Part shown: positions 41,360-48,920 of the stretch, piece after piece | Position numbering within the stretch: the first letter of the stretch is position 1 | How the letters are laid out: every line of letters starts with the position of its first letter | From: Oscillatoria sp. FACHB-1407 | Lineage (GTDB): Bacteria; Cyanobacteriota; Cyanobacteriia; Elainellales; Elainellaceae | Direction of reading: 5' to 3' | Length of the DNA: 64,000 nucleotides | Assembly (NCBI RefSeq): GCF_014697545.1 | Contig: NZ_JACJSA010000002.1 | Span: 558,001 to 622,000 of the forward strand | Position numbers and translations under genes: made by a program | Notes under the pieces: generated by a model | What the model was told of the DNA's origin: nothing | The model's input: the letters and a program-made list of their open reading frames with translations, nothing else | Database searches by the model: none

Positions 41360-41452
41360 TATAGCGATCCTAAATCGTTTGTGAAAGTGCCCGCCCTTTG
41401 GGCGGGCACTTTCACAAACAGCTTTTTTCACAAATCAAATAGGATTGCTATA
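41360..41452. mobile_element. 93-bp palindromic element with TATAGC ends and long hairpin
   Basis: Ends TATAGCGATCCTA and TAGGATTGCTATA are inverted repeats with one mismatch. Inside is a perfect 19-bp stem, TTTGTGAAAGTGCCCGCCC and GGGCGGGCACTTTCACAAA with a 3-nt loop (41378-41418), then a T-rich run. It may serve as a terminator for the protease gene, and shares end type with the elements at 4355, 5884 and 11760. Confidence 0.78.
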
Positions 41453-41482
41453 GCAACCGAAGGGTTACGATACACCTTTTCA

Positions 41483-41516
41483 AGATCTGCGACTTCTTAA
41501 AATCGCAGGTCTTTTT
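41483..41516 (+). terminator. Hairpin with T-run between converging genes
   Basis: AGATCTGCGA-cttcttaaaa-TCGCAGGTCT followed by TTTT. A 10-bp stem with one mismatch, placed directly before the stop of the converging regulator gene; it fits a terminator on the plus strand. Confidence 0.6.
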
Positions 41517-41521
41517 GCTGA

Positions 41522-42340
41522 TTACCGCAGGGGCCACCACGATACTTTGTCACGGGTTGCGCTGTAGGTTTCCTTCATGCCTTCGGGGTCAATCACACGA
41601 ATCGTATCGGCTGATGGGTCAGTGGTCTTTGCGGCTTCGGTTAAGCCAACGGTTTGCATCCCCTTGAGCACCTGTTCCACAGTGCGGTGATTGAGTTGAC
41701 AGGCGCGGGCAATGAGATCAATGGGTAGGTCAAAGATGTAGGCTCCAGCTGCATCGGGTTGATTACCCAACGTACGCTCCTGGTAGATCAAAGCCCGTAG
41801 CAGAGCCGCAACCGCTTGAGGGGGATAGGTGCTGCAATTTAGCAGATGATACTGAAATTTTTCTCGTAGCTCGAAGAGTAGATCGTAGCGATCGCGAAAA
41901 GTTTCGTTATTCTCATACAGCTTCTCCACCAGATCGACTGGCACCTTGACGACATTGGTGGTTTTATATGCCTCAACCTGACTGGGGAACGCCCGACCGA
42001 CCAGCCCATAGCCAATGGGCAAGCTACGCATTCCAAAGCATCCACCGGGATAGCTGATGGCAATAATGCGATCGAGCGGGGCACTGCGTATGATAATCGG
42101 TCCACCGCTGAGAATCAGATATAGCCCATCGAGCCAGGTTTCAGGGCGAAAGGCAGTGTAAATCAGCCGATTGGAGTAGAGTTTCTCTTGTTTCAGGCGG
42201 TCAATCGGCAAGTAATCCGCTAACCAGGCTTTGTCGAGGTCTTTGCAGAGGTAATTGTGCTCAATTAGCTGATCGAGCAAATCGGGAGACGATTTGTTGG
42301 CGGAACTTGCCATAGTGAATGGTGGAATGGCTTTTCCCAC
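41522..42340 (-). CDS. Crp/Fnr-like transcriptional regulator
   Basis: A 272-residue two-domain regulator. Residues about 40-150 form a cyclic-nucleotide-binding-like beta roll (LILSGGPIIIRSAPLDRIIA, ISYPGGCFG), though the phosphate-binding cassette RxS of cAMP binders is not evident, so the effector is unknown. Residues about 165-240 form the helical linker and winged helix: DLPIDLIARACQLNHRTVEQ is the likely HTH recognition segment. An alternative start at the second Met (MASSANKSSPDLLDQ) is possible. It is divergent, across a 500-bp spacer, from the cysteine dioxygenase operon. Confidence 0.72.
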   Translation of the reverse strand: MGKAIPPFTMASSANKSSPDLLDQLIEHNYLCKDLDKAWLADYLPIDRLKQEKLYSNRLIYTAFRPETWLDGLYLILSGGPIIIRSAPLDRIIAISYPGGCFGMRSLPIGYGLVGRAFPSQVEAYKTTNVVKVPVDLVEKLYENNETFRDRYDLLFELREKFQYHLLNCSTYPPQAVAALLRALIYQERTLGNQPDAAGAYIFDLPIDLIARACQLNHRTVEQVLKGMQTVGLTEAAKTTDPSADTIRVIDPEGMKETYSATRDKVSWWPLR

Positions 42341-42589
42341 ACTCTACAGCAGGATTGCTCACAGCGAATAGGGAGGGAGGGAGTAGAGGAGTGGGGAAGG
42401 AGAGTTATCCTCTTCTATTGCTCTCGCTATAAACAAATCCTATCGAAACCTTGTTCCCCGGCTTCTGCTCGGAAATGGAAGGCGAAGGCTTTACCTCTGG
42501 AGTAATTCAGTGTTTTAGAGCGATACATCTGACCCCTCCCAACCTTCCCTTGGCAAGGCTGTTAGGGGAGTGGCGGTTAAAACCGCCGC
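42341..42589. other. Divergent spacer, left part
   Basis: No gene is supported. The stretch 42430-42510 resembles 11050-11110 (AACAAATCC...GGAAATGGA), so it is another dispersed repeat. The promoter of the minus-strand regulator should be near 42341-42430, where only purine-rich GGGAGGGAGGGAG tracts stand out. Confidence 0.45.
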
Positions 42590-42685
42590 TACCAGAACAA
42601 AACCTGCCTACTCAGGTTCAGAACCTCAGTCCGCGTCGGCGGACTTCGTTCCAATAGCCGCGAATTCATTCACCGGGCTCAGTCC
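42590..42685. repeat. Repeat family C, copy 3
   Basis: ACCAGAACAAAACCTGCCTA, then CTCAGTCCGCGTCGGCGGAC, CCAATAGCCGCGAATTCATT and CACCGGGCTCAG. Matches 29955-30035 almost base for base. Confidence 0.75.
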
Positions 42686-42728
42686 CGCTCTCTGCCATAG
42701 GAAATATTTAGACACCATCAAAATTCAC

Positions 42729-42773
42729 TTTGTATTCAAGTTGACATAATTTAGAAATGAATTGAAATACAAA
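42729..42773 (+). promoter_or_regulatory. Inverted repeat and promoter region of the cysteine dioxygenase operon
   Basis: TTTGTATTCAA (42729-42739) and TTGAAATACAAA (42762-42773) form an inverted repeat with one extra base, flanking a TTGACA hexamer at 42741-42746. A regulator could bind here and cover the -35 region. A candidate binder is the divergent Crp-like protein, by proximity only. Confidence 0.4.
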
Positions 42774-42839
42774 TTGAATTCATGTTCAGTACAATGAGCC
42801 GTATGTAATCTCCTTGGTAATGGATGTGGGGGTGAACCG

Positions 42840-43406
42840 ATGAATTTGGTCAGAACACGCTTAGATATTGAGGATTTCATTCTAGAAACGATGCGATCGC
42901 CCATCGATCGCCTCCAACTCAGTCAACTCCAGACTTGGGTTGCCGATTTAGACCTGAAAGATGATCTGTTTCAGCAGCACATCGCGTTTTGCAATCAGGG
43001 CTATCGGCGGACGTTGGTTTGCCGTACTTCTCGCTTCGATATGCTGATTTTGTGTTGGAAGCCGGGGCAGAGCAGCACAATCCACGATCATGCAGACTCG
43101 CTAAATGTGACGCGGGTTTATCGCGGGGAATTGACCTCCAGATTGTTTGAGCAGGTCGATTCCCCTCAGGGGCGATGTTGCCCTGATCTTTCCGTTGCGG
43201 CAGTTCGGTTGCAGCGTGAGGAACGCCTACAACGGAATGCGCTCGCTACCGTCGATCGCCACCAGATTCATCAGCTTGCCAATACCTCTGATGAAAATTT
43301 AGTGACGTTGCACATCTACGCTCGTCCTTTGAAGACCATTCAGATTTATTGCCCGCAGTCAGGGCACGTCAATCAAATGCCTGTGCAATACGACCTGGCA
43401 GCTTGA
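42840..43406 (+). CDS. Cysteine dioxygenase family protein (cupin)
   Basis: A 188-residue cupin of the cysteine dioxygenase type I family, which oxidises cysteine to cysteine sulfinate with Fe(II) and oxygen. ILCWKPGQSSTIHDHADS supplies the first two iron ligands (HxH) and HQIHQLAN the third. The residues pairing as Cys-Tyr cofactor in mammalian CDO are not assigned. Substrate could also be 3-mercaptopropionate or similar. ATG preceded by GGGGGTG. The FAD protein follows 42 bp downstream, so both are probably one transcript. Confidence 0.85.
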   Translation: MNLVRTRLDIEDFILETMRSPIDRLQLSQLQTWVADLDLKDDLFQQHIAFCNQGYRRTLVCRTSRFDMLILCWKPGQSSTIHDHADSLNVTRVYRGELTSRLFEQVDSPQGRCCPDLSVAAVRLQREERLQRNALATVDRHQIHQLANTSDENLVTLHIYARPLKTIQIYCPQSGHVNQMPVQYDLAA

Positions 43407-43448
43407 TTAGACCGCATCGTGAGGCAGTGTAATTGAACAAGGAGTTTT

Positions 43449-44945
43449 ATGTCACAGCAATCGACCCCCGCGATCGCCATTGTTGGTGGGGGTTTTAGCG
43501 GAGCGATGGTAGCGGTTCATCTGCTGCGCATGGCACGTCAACCCCTGACCATTTATCTGATTGAGCCTCGTTCTACAGTTGGGTGTGGAGTTGCCTATAG
43601 CACGGCGTTGACCTGTCACTTAATGAACGTTCCGGCAGGTAAAATCAGTGCGTTTGCTGACCAGCCCAACCACTTTTTGCAGTGGGCGCAGCAAATCTCC
43701 TCTATTGCCGGAAGCGTTTTAGCCATCACCGAACCCCTCAATGACCTCAATCCCCAAAGTTTTGTGCCGCGCAAACTGTATGGGCGTTACGTGCAAGCAG
43801 TCGTCGCAGAGGCAGAAGCAACGGCAGTGACCGGAGTCCGGTTGGAGCGAGTTACCGATGCAGCGATCGCGATTAAGCCGGGTGATCGCACCACCATCCT
43901 CTTGCAATCAGGAATCACCCTTCAAGTAGATCAGGTTGTCCTGGCATTGGGCAACTCTCCGCCACGTCACCTGGCGATCGCCAATTCATCTTTTTATCAG
44001 AGCGATCGCTACATTCATTCGGGTTGGTCTAACCTCCCTCATGCTCTGGCATCCGACGACCCGGTGGTATTGATTGGGTCAGGGTTAACGGCGGTGGATT
44101 GGGCGATCGCACTCCATCAACAGGGGCATCGCGGTACGATTCACTTAATTTCGCGTCGTGGACTGTTGCCTCAACAGCACGCCTTGCCTCAATCCCATCC
44201 ACTCTCGTCTTTGTCTCTGTTCAACCTTGATTCTCAAGCGACGGTGCGAACCTGCTTGCGGCGGGTGCGGCAAGCGGTTGTGGAAGCCATGGCTCAAGGA
44301 AAAGACTGGCGATCGGTGATAGATGGGCTGCGTCCGCTCACAAACTCGATCTGGCAGAGCCTATCTCCGGTTGAAAAACGCCGATTTTTGCGGCATCTGC
44401 GCTCCTATTGGGATACACACCGCCATCGCGTGGCTCCGGCGATCGCCCAAATTCTTGAGGATATGCGGCGATCGGGACAGTTGCAGATTCATGCAGGACG
44501 AATTCAAGCGTTTCAGGAGTCGGCAACTGGCATAAATGTGAGCGTTCGTCAGCGGGGGAGCCAAGCGTCAACCCCTGTGAACGCTGCATGGGTTGTGAAC
44601 TGTACCGGGTCAGAATGCGACTATCGCAAACTAAATCATCCCTTGATTCAGCAATTATTGCAGGATGGATTGGTGCAACCTGATGCCCTGGCGATCGGGC
44701 TGGAAACTGACTCAAATGGAGCTCTGATAGATGCAGATTGCAATCCTTCAACCTGGCTTTATACGCTGGGTTCAACTCGTCGTGGTCAATTATGGGAAAC
44801 AACTGCCATCCCTGAAATTCGGGAACAGGCGAGAGGGTTAGCAGCTACCTTACTCCGTTCCATCCCAACGTTGGCAACGGTCACCTCATCGAAACTCACC
44901 GCTTCTATAGCCGTAGCCACATTTAATGGGGCGGAGGCGAGTTAG
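43449..44945 (+). CDS. FAD/NAD(P)-binding oxidoreductase (NAD_binding_9 type)
   Basis: A 498-residue flavoprotein. AIAIVGGGFSGAMVAVHLLR is the N-terminal dinucleotide-binding motif GxGxxG. GVAYSTALTCHLMNVPAGKI (about 55-75) is characteristic of the YdhS/PF13454 family. A second Rossmann motif occurs at VVLIGSGLTAVDWAIAL. In other bacteria this family accompanies cysteine dioxygenase-like cupins, suggesting a joint role in thiol oxidation; the reaction is unknown. The last codons lie in a repeat that recurs inverted at 46074-46150. Confidence 0.85.
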   Translation: MSQQSTPAIAIVGGGFSGAMVAVHLLRMARQPLTIYLIEPRSTVGCGVAYSTALTCHLMNVPAGKISAFADQPNHFLQWAQQISSIAGSVLAITEPLNDLNPQSFVPRKLYGRYVQAVVAEAEATAVTGVRLERVTDAAIAIKPGDRTTILLQSGITLQVDQVVLALGNSPPRHLAIANSSFYQSDRYIHSGWSNLPHALASDDPVVLIGSGLTAVDWAIALHQQGHRGTIHLISRRGLLPQQHALPQSHPLSSLSLFNLDSQATVRTCLRRVRQAVVEAMAQGKDWRSVIDGLRPLTNSIWQSLSPVEKRRFLRHLRSYWDTHRHRVAPAIAQILEDMRRSGQLQIHAGRIQAFQESATGINVSVRQRGSQASTPVNAAWVVNCTGSECDYRKLNHPLIQQLLQDGLVQPDALAIGLETDSNGALIDADCNPSTWLYTLGSTRRGQLWETTAIPEIREQARGLAATLLRSIPTLATVTSSKLTASIAVATFNGAEAS

Positions 44946-44982
44946 AGAGCTTCCCCAACATGCGGGTTTGAGTCATTCCCGT
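44906..44982. repeat. Flanking inverted repeat, left arm
   Basis: TATAGCCGTAGCCACATTTA, then GGGCGGAGGCGAGTTAGAGA and GTTTGAGTCATT. Its reverse complement, about 75% identical over 66 bp, is at 46074-46150. The left arm forms the 3' end of the FAD oxidoreductase gene. The pair brackets the ferredoxin and the truncated ABC gene. Confidence 0.7.
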
Positions 44983-45090
44983 TGCCTTAAGCTTTCTGAC
45001 CAAAGCTATATCAGGACGAAGTCTGTGGCAGCAGACTACCGGAAATCCAAGGGTTACTCAACTACCAAAATCCTGATTCTAAATTCAGCA

Positions 45091-45208
45091 GGACTTACAC
45101 CGTTAAGAATTGGGGAATGTAAGGGTTATGAAGACTTTTGTGTACACGGTAGCCTTTCAAGAGGGGCTAAGGGGGAATTAAAGGTTTAGGCTTCAAGTGT
45201 GTAAGTCC
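45091..45208. mobile_element. 118-bp MITE with GGACTTACAC inverted ends
   Basis: Ends GGACTTACAC and GTGTAAGTCC are perfect inverted repeats. Size and end sequence relate it to the 116-bp element at 10871-10986. No coding capacity. It abuts the ferredoxin gene's 3' end. Confidence 0.78.
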
Positions 45209-45216
45209 GATTCAGG

Positions 45217-45537
45217 TTACTCACTGATGAGCCTTAAAGGGATTGGGATAAAGTTCTTGCTGGTTTTCAACTCCCACTTCAAACTGGCAATCGCTGCGGG
45301 AGAGGCGATACAAAGCAAGACATATCCCTTTGCTGCCTGGGCAGGTTTTAAGGCAACCGCTCTGGATTGCTCAACTTCTCCTGATAACAATCGCGCCGCA
45401 CAGGTGATACATGCCCCATAGCGACATCCTACGGGCAAGCGCAATCCAGCCGCTTCGATCGCCTCTAAAATGAACTGATCGTCTGCTACCTCTAATGTGA
45501 AGCGATCGCGGTTGATTAACTCAATTTTGTGTTTCAT
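45217..45537 (-). CDS. [2Fe-2S] plant-type ferredoxin-like protein
   Basis: A 106-residue ferredoxin. The cluster ligands are the cysteines of GCRYGACITCAARLLSGEV (C-x4-C-x2-C, residues about 38, 43 and 46) and the fourth in YVLLCIAS. The fold is the beta-grasp of photosynthetic-type ferredoxins, but the sequence around the cluster (RYGACITC rather than R-A-G-A-C-S-x-C) and the basic C terminus suggest a specialised electron carrier, not the main PetF. ATG start gives MKHKIELINRDRFTLEVADD. It is monocistronic and lies inside the repeat-bounded segment. Confidence 0.88.
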   Translation of the reverse strand: MKHKIELINRDRFTLEVADDQFILEAIEAAGLRLPVGCRYGACITCAARLLSGEVEQSRAVALKPAQAAKGYVLLCIASPAAIASLKWELKTSKNFIPIPLRLISE

Positions 45538-45640
45538 TTAACTTTAAATCTTCGGTGGGTGTAGCACTGAGCGCATGAACTCTCTACTCGTTTTTAAGCT
45601 ATTGTTCACGTGCTGCACCACAACCTATCTCACTTATTTT

Positions 45641-46072
45641 TCGCTGGGATTGCGTCACAATACCCGACAGCAGGGATTGTGGGCACTGCAACAGGTGGGA
45701 TTGGGCGATCGCACCCGTGCCTGGATTACGCAACTGTCTGGGGGACAACGACAACGGGTTGCCCTGGCACGCGCTTTGGTGAGCCAACCCCGGTTGTTGC
45801 TGCTGGATGAGCCGCTCGGTACGCTGGATGCCCTCACTCGATTAGAGATGCAACAACTAATTCAAACCCTCTGGCAAGAGCAGCAGTTCACCGCCATTCT
45901 GGTAACTCATAACGTAGAGGAAGCAGTCTTCCTAGCCGATCGCGTGATTGTTTTGAAAAATGGTGGCATTGACCTGGATTTGCCGATTCCATTGCCCCGC
46001 CCTCGTCCTTTAGGTGGGACTGCTCTCGCCGAGCTAAAAACCCAGATCTTAGATCGCATTTTGAATGCGTAG
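45641..46072 (+). pseudogene. N-terminally truncated ABC ATPase (SsuB/TauB-like)
   Basis: The frame encodes only the second half of a nitrate/sulfonate/taurine-type ABC ATPase: LGLRH...[11 protein letters not shown], signature [17 protein letters not shown], Walker [22 protein letters not shown]-loop [11 protein letters not shown], and the C terminal [11 protein letters not shown] typical of SsuB. The Walker A half (about 100 residues) is absent; upstream codons ([14 protein letters not shown]) are unrelated. It cannot bind ATP normally and is considered a remnant. Best match is aliphatic sulfonate import, which would suit the neighbouring cysteine dioxygenase. Bounded by inverted repeats. 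Confidence 0.82.
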
Positions 46073-46073
46073 A

Positions 46074-46150
46074 CAGGCAATGGCTCAAATCCTGATTCTG
46101 GGAAAGCTTCCTGACTCGCCTCCGCCCTATCACATGGGGTTACGGCTATA
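46074..46150. repeat. Flanking inverted repeat, right arm
   Basis: Reverse-complement counterpart of 44906-44982 (GGAAAGCTTCCTGACTCGCC, TCCGCCCTATCACATGGGGT, TACGGCTATA). It begins directly after the ABC remnant stop. Confidence 0.7.
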
Positions 46151-46308
46151 AGAGGAGGTCGGGAGGGGTTGCATGTGCCGTAGTTCCAATCTGATCATCC
46201 TGGCTCTCTGATGTCTTTTACTGGTGTCTCTTAACAGCCTCAGCAGCAGAGAGGATTACTCCTAACTCTCTGCTGTCTTTCCTCATCTCCAACCTGCTTC
46301 AAGCGAGA

Positions 46309-47883
46309 CTATTTCAATTTGGCGATCGCCCCCTTTTCCAACAGCAGTTTGTCGGTCAGCAAATCTCGAATGGTAGCCACCAGAACCCGTTCTTCGTTGA
46401 CTTCAAATTTCACCGAGAGGCGATCGATCCCTGTCTGTCCAGGTGGGTCGAGGTGAGCGATGCAAACTTCCTCTCGATTGCTTTCCAGCGATCGATAGGT
46501 TTCCAGGCGGTTGAGGCTGCTGCTGGTCATTCTGCCTTGGGCGTCGTAGCTAACTTCTGCCTGAGCGATATCTGCCACTTCGCCGATATCCAGACGAATC
46601 TCGTGCTGACCTGGAGTAGCAACCTGTAATGTCAGGGATTCAGCCCGCTGACAGGGATAGCGAGTGCCCCGCTCAAACAACGGAAAGTAAGAATAGGTGC
46701 GAGTGTAGGGTTCCCACAATCGAATGGCATAAGTGTGATGCAGATAGTCGTCAATATCAGCCAGTTGGGTCAGAGCCAGAGCACCGTGAGCGATCGCCTC
46801 AAAAGGTTTGTCAAACTTTACCCGTTGCCGCCCAAAGTAAGACAGCACCAACTGTTGCACCGCAGGCACCAAACAACTGCCACCGACGAGTAACACCTGC
46901 TCAATGTCAGATTTATGAATTCCCTTACTCAACGCGATCGCCAACACATCGTCTAATGCCTGTCGCAGGTGTTCGAGAAATTGCTGAGTTTCCAGAATTT
47001 CCTCTAGGCGATCGCGGCTAAAACTGATGTCATAAGCTGTAAAGGTTTCCTCATCGAGCCAACTCTCTTTGGCTTCCGCTGCACCTGACAATCGGATTTT
47101 CAGGCGTTCGGCGATCGCCAACAAGTTCTGCCAACCCACCGCCCCAACGACTGCTCGCGATGACCCAATCTGCCTTAGATAGTCCTCCACAATCCACTGG
47201 TCAATATCTTCACCACCGACATAGGCATCTGACTTTGCCAGCACCTCCGCCTGTTGTACCCTATCACTTCCAGTGGTAGCAGCAGTGCGAACCAGGCTCA
47301 AATCCAGCGTGCCTCCACCCCAGTCAACCACTAGCACTAGTGACCCCGGATGCTGCACGGCATAGCCCAATGCTGCTGCTGTAGACTCATCTATCAGGCG
47401 CACCTCTGGGATGCCCAGTGTTTCGGCAACCTGGCGAAACCAATCCAGATACCGCTCAAAAGCTCCCACTGGAATCGTGAAAATCACCTGCGATGGGGCG
47501 ATCGCCTGTTGTTGGATTTGTTCCCACAAGTGTTGCAGAAACCGCTCTGAAACAGTCTCTACAGTGTAGGTCTGGTCGTCCAGATAGCGAGGTGGTGGTT
47601 GAAAATCTGCTACTAAATCGCGCTTAAAGGCTTTGAACAGGCGATCGGGCTGAGCCAACCCCAACCGTTGCGATCGCACCTGTTCACCGAATGCCCACTG
47701 GTCGCCTTTGACAAACACCAACGACGGCACTACAGGAATCTCCTGTACTTCTCCCTTTGCATTAGTTAATTTGAACAGCCGAGAGATGCCCGGAAACCGC
47801 AGCGTTTTGGGCTGTTGGGTGTCGGGTTCCAACAGGCTAACGACTGTGTTGCTGGTGCCGAAGTCAATGGCGATCGCAGTCAT
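46309..47883 (-). CDS. Hsp70-family protein (DnaK-like, divergent)
   Basis: A 524-residue Hsp70/actin-ATPase-fold protein. Phosphate-1 motif AIDFGTSNTVVSLLE starts the ATPase domain; VIFTIPVGAFERYLDWFRQV, LIDESTAAALGYAV and phosphate-2 VVDWGGGTLDLSLV follow, then the adenosine motif VLLVGGSCLVPAVQQLV. The C-terminal portion (about 390-524) is shorter than a DnaK substrate-binding domain and lacks the DnaK EEVD-like tail; it still looks beta-rich (LTLQVATPGQHEIRLDIGEV). This is a specialised Hsp70. It is the third gene of a DUF2997 / GrpE-like / Hsp70 unit, which supplies a dedicated exchange factor. Confidence 0.88.
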   Translation of the reverse strand: MTAIAIDFGTSNTVVSLLEPDTQQPKTLRFPGISRLFKLTNAKGEVQEIPVVPSLVFVKGDQWAFGEQVRSQRLGLAQPDRLFKAFKRDLVADFQPPPRYLDDQTYTVETVSERFLQHLWEQIQQQAIAPSQVIFTIPVGAFERYLDWFRQVAETLGIPEVRLIDESTAAALGYAVQHPGSLVLVVDWGGGTLDLSLVRTAATTGSDRVQQAEVLAKSDAYVGGEDIDQWIVEDYLRQIGSSRAVVGAVGWQNLLAIAERLKIRLSGAAEAKESWLDEETFTAYDISFSRDRLEEILETQQFLEHLRQALDDVLAIALSKGIHKSDIEQVLLVGGSCLVPAVQQLVLSYFGRQRVKFDKPFEAIAHGALALTQLADIDDYLHHTYAIRLWEPYTRTYSYFPLFERGTRYPCQRAESLTLQVATPGQHEIRLDIGEVADIAQAEVSYDAQGRMTSSSLNRLETYRSLESNREEVCIAHLDPPGQTGIDRLSVKFEVNEERVLVATIRDLLTDKLLLEKGAIAKLK

Positions 47884-47884
47884 G

Positions 47885-48121
47885 AGGAGGGGAGTGGGGA
47901 GTAGGGAATGGGGAGTGGGGAGTGAAGGAATAGGGGAGTGGGGAATGGGGGAGTCAATAAAGTTTTAAGTTGGCTGAGATTGAGCACCCGCAACCATTAA
48001 CCATTAACCACTGACTATTGACCATTAACCATTGACCATTAACCATTAACCATTGACCATTAACCATTAACCATTGACTATTAACCACTGACCATTGACC
48101 ATTGACCATTGACCACTAACC
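47885..48121. repeat. Heptamer tandem repeats (GGGGAGT type and TTAACCA/TTGACCA type)
   Basis: 47885-47960 is a degenerate array of GGGGAGT/GGGAATG heptamers. 47992-48121 is an array of about 18 heptamers of ACCATTA/ACCATTG type. These are short tandemly repeated repetitive sequences as known from filamentous cyanobacteria. They separate the Hsp70 gene from the upstream gene of the same unit. Confidence 0.88.
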
Positions 48122-48122
48122 T

Positions 48123-48677
48123 CTAAACCTGCCCCGGCAACGTACGACTGACCTTAGCAGGACAAAGAATGCGATTGCCCTGACGATAACCCACAAAGCG
48201 AACGTAAACGGGTTCACCTGCGGCTAAATCATCCGTATCGGGCTGATGCAATTGGGGATCGTAGGGCACAGCCTCCCAGGGAGCACCAATAGGTTCAATT
48301 TGCCAGGCTTCTAGCAGGTTCTCCAGTGGAGTAAAGAGAGCTATCAAATTTTTGGCGGGCAGATCGGGTTTGGTTTCTGCCATCTTCCGAGCGGTAGGAT
48401 AGCTGATCAGTAAGGATTGCAGTTGTTCAAAGGTGGAATTTTGCCAGTCGGTGAGGAGTTGAGTCTGTTGTTGTTGGAGTTCTTGACGCAGTTGCACACA
48501 CTGTTGCTGGAGCGATCGCACCTGATCAGAGTCCGTTGATGGGATGCTGGATTGCGTCGTTTGAAGAGCAGACTGGCTGACTTGGCTGCCTGTCCGTTTA
48601 CCCAACAAACTCAACACAAAAATAATGCTGCCAATACTCAAGACGCTACCGAACCAAACCAGATTGGAATCACTCAT
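48123..48677 (-). CDS. Membrane-anchored GrpE-like nucleotide exchange factor
   Basis: A 184-residue protein. An N-terminal TM (LVWFGSVLSIGSIIFVLSLL, about residues 5-24) is followed by a coiled coil (VRSLQQQCVQLRQELQQQQT, about 52-75). The C-terminal part, PLENLLEAWQIEPIGAPWEA through YDPQLHQP to VRFVGYRQGNRILCPAKVSR, matches the order and spacing of the GrpE head: G-V/I-E-P-I-G, F/Y-D-P-x-x-H, and G-Y-x-x-x-x-R-x-L-x-P-A-x-V. Its gene lies next to Hsp70 and overlaps the DUF2997 gene by ATGA. I infer an exchange factor tethered to a membrane that recruits the Hsp70. Confidence 0.75.
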   Translation of the reverse strand: MSDSNLVWFGSVLSIGSIIFVLSLLGKRTGSQVSQSALQTTQSSIPSTDSDQVRSLQQQCVQLRQELQQQQTQLLTDWQNSTFEQLQSLLISYPTARKMAETKPDLPAKNLIALFTPLENLLEAWQIEPIGAPWEAVPYDPQLHQPDTDDLAAGEPVYVRFVGYRQGNRILCPAKVSRTLPGQV

Positions 48678-48886
48678 AACTGCGACAAATACTGCGTTTC
48701 GTCCGTCAACTCGGTTTCTTCTGTCTCGTAGTATTCCGGCAACAATTCGCGTGATTCAACGGTGCCCAGTGCCTCCTCCAGGTTGGCAGTGGCAAGGGTG
48801 CAATGGGTTCCAGTCGCATTGAGAACGGTTTCAATTACCTGACCGTCTTTGCCGATGCGGTACTCAATCTGTTGATATTCAGCCAT
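48674..48886 (-). CDS. DUF2997 family protein
   Basis: A 70-residue cyanobacterial/plastid-type protein of the DUF2997 family: MAEYQQIEYRIGKDGQVIET, VLNATGTHCT, then LEEALGTVESRELLPEYY. Function unknown. Its stop overlaps the start of the GrpE-like gene by four bases (ATGA), implying coupled translation in a three-gene unit ending with Hsp70. The acidic tail (YETEETELTDETQ) could mediate binding. Confidence 0.82.
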   Translation of the reverse strand: MAEYQQIEYRIGKDGQVIETVLNATGTHCTLATANLEEALGTVESRELLPEYYETEETELTDETQYLSQL

Positions 48887-48920
48887 AGCCCAATCTGTGG
48901 ATGATTACGCTTTCATCCTA

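Noticed and set aside
45575-45640. Start of a complete ABC ATPase at 45575
   Set aside because: The residues before the LGLRH segment do not resemble an ABC ATPase, and the Walker A half is missing, so it is described as a remnant.
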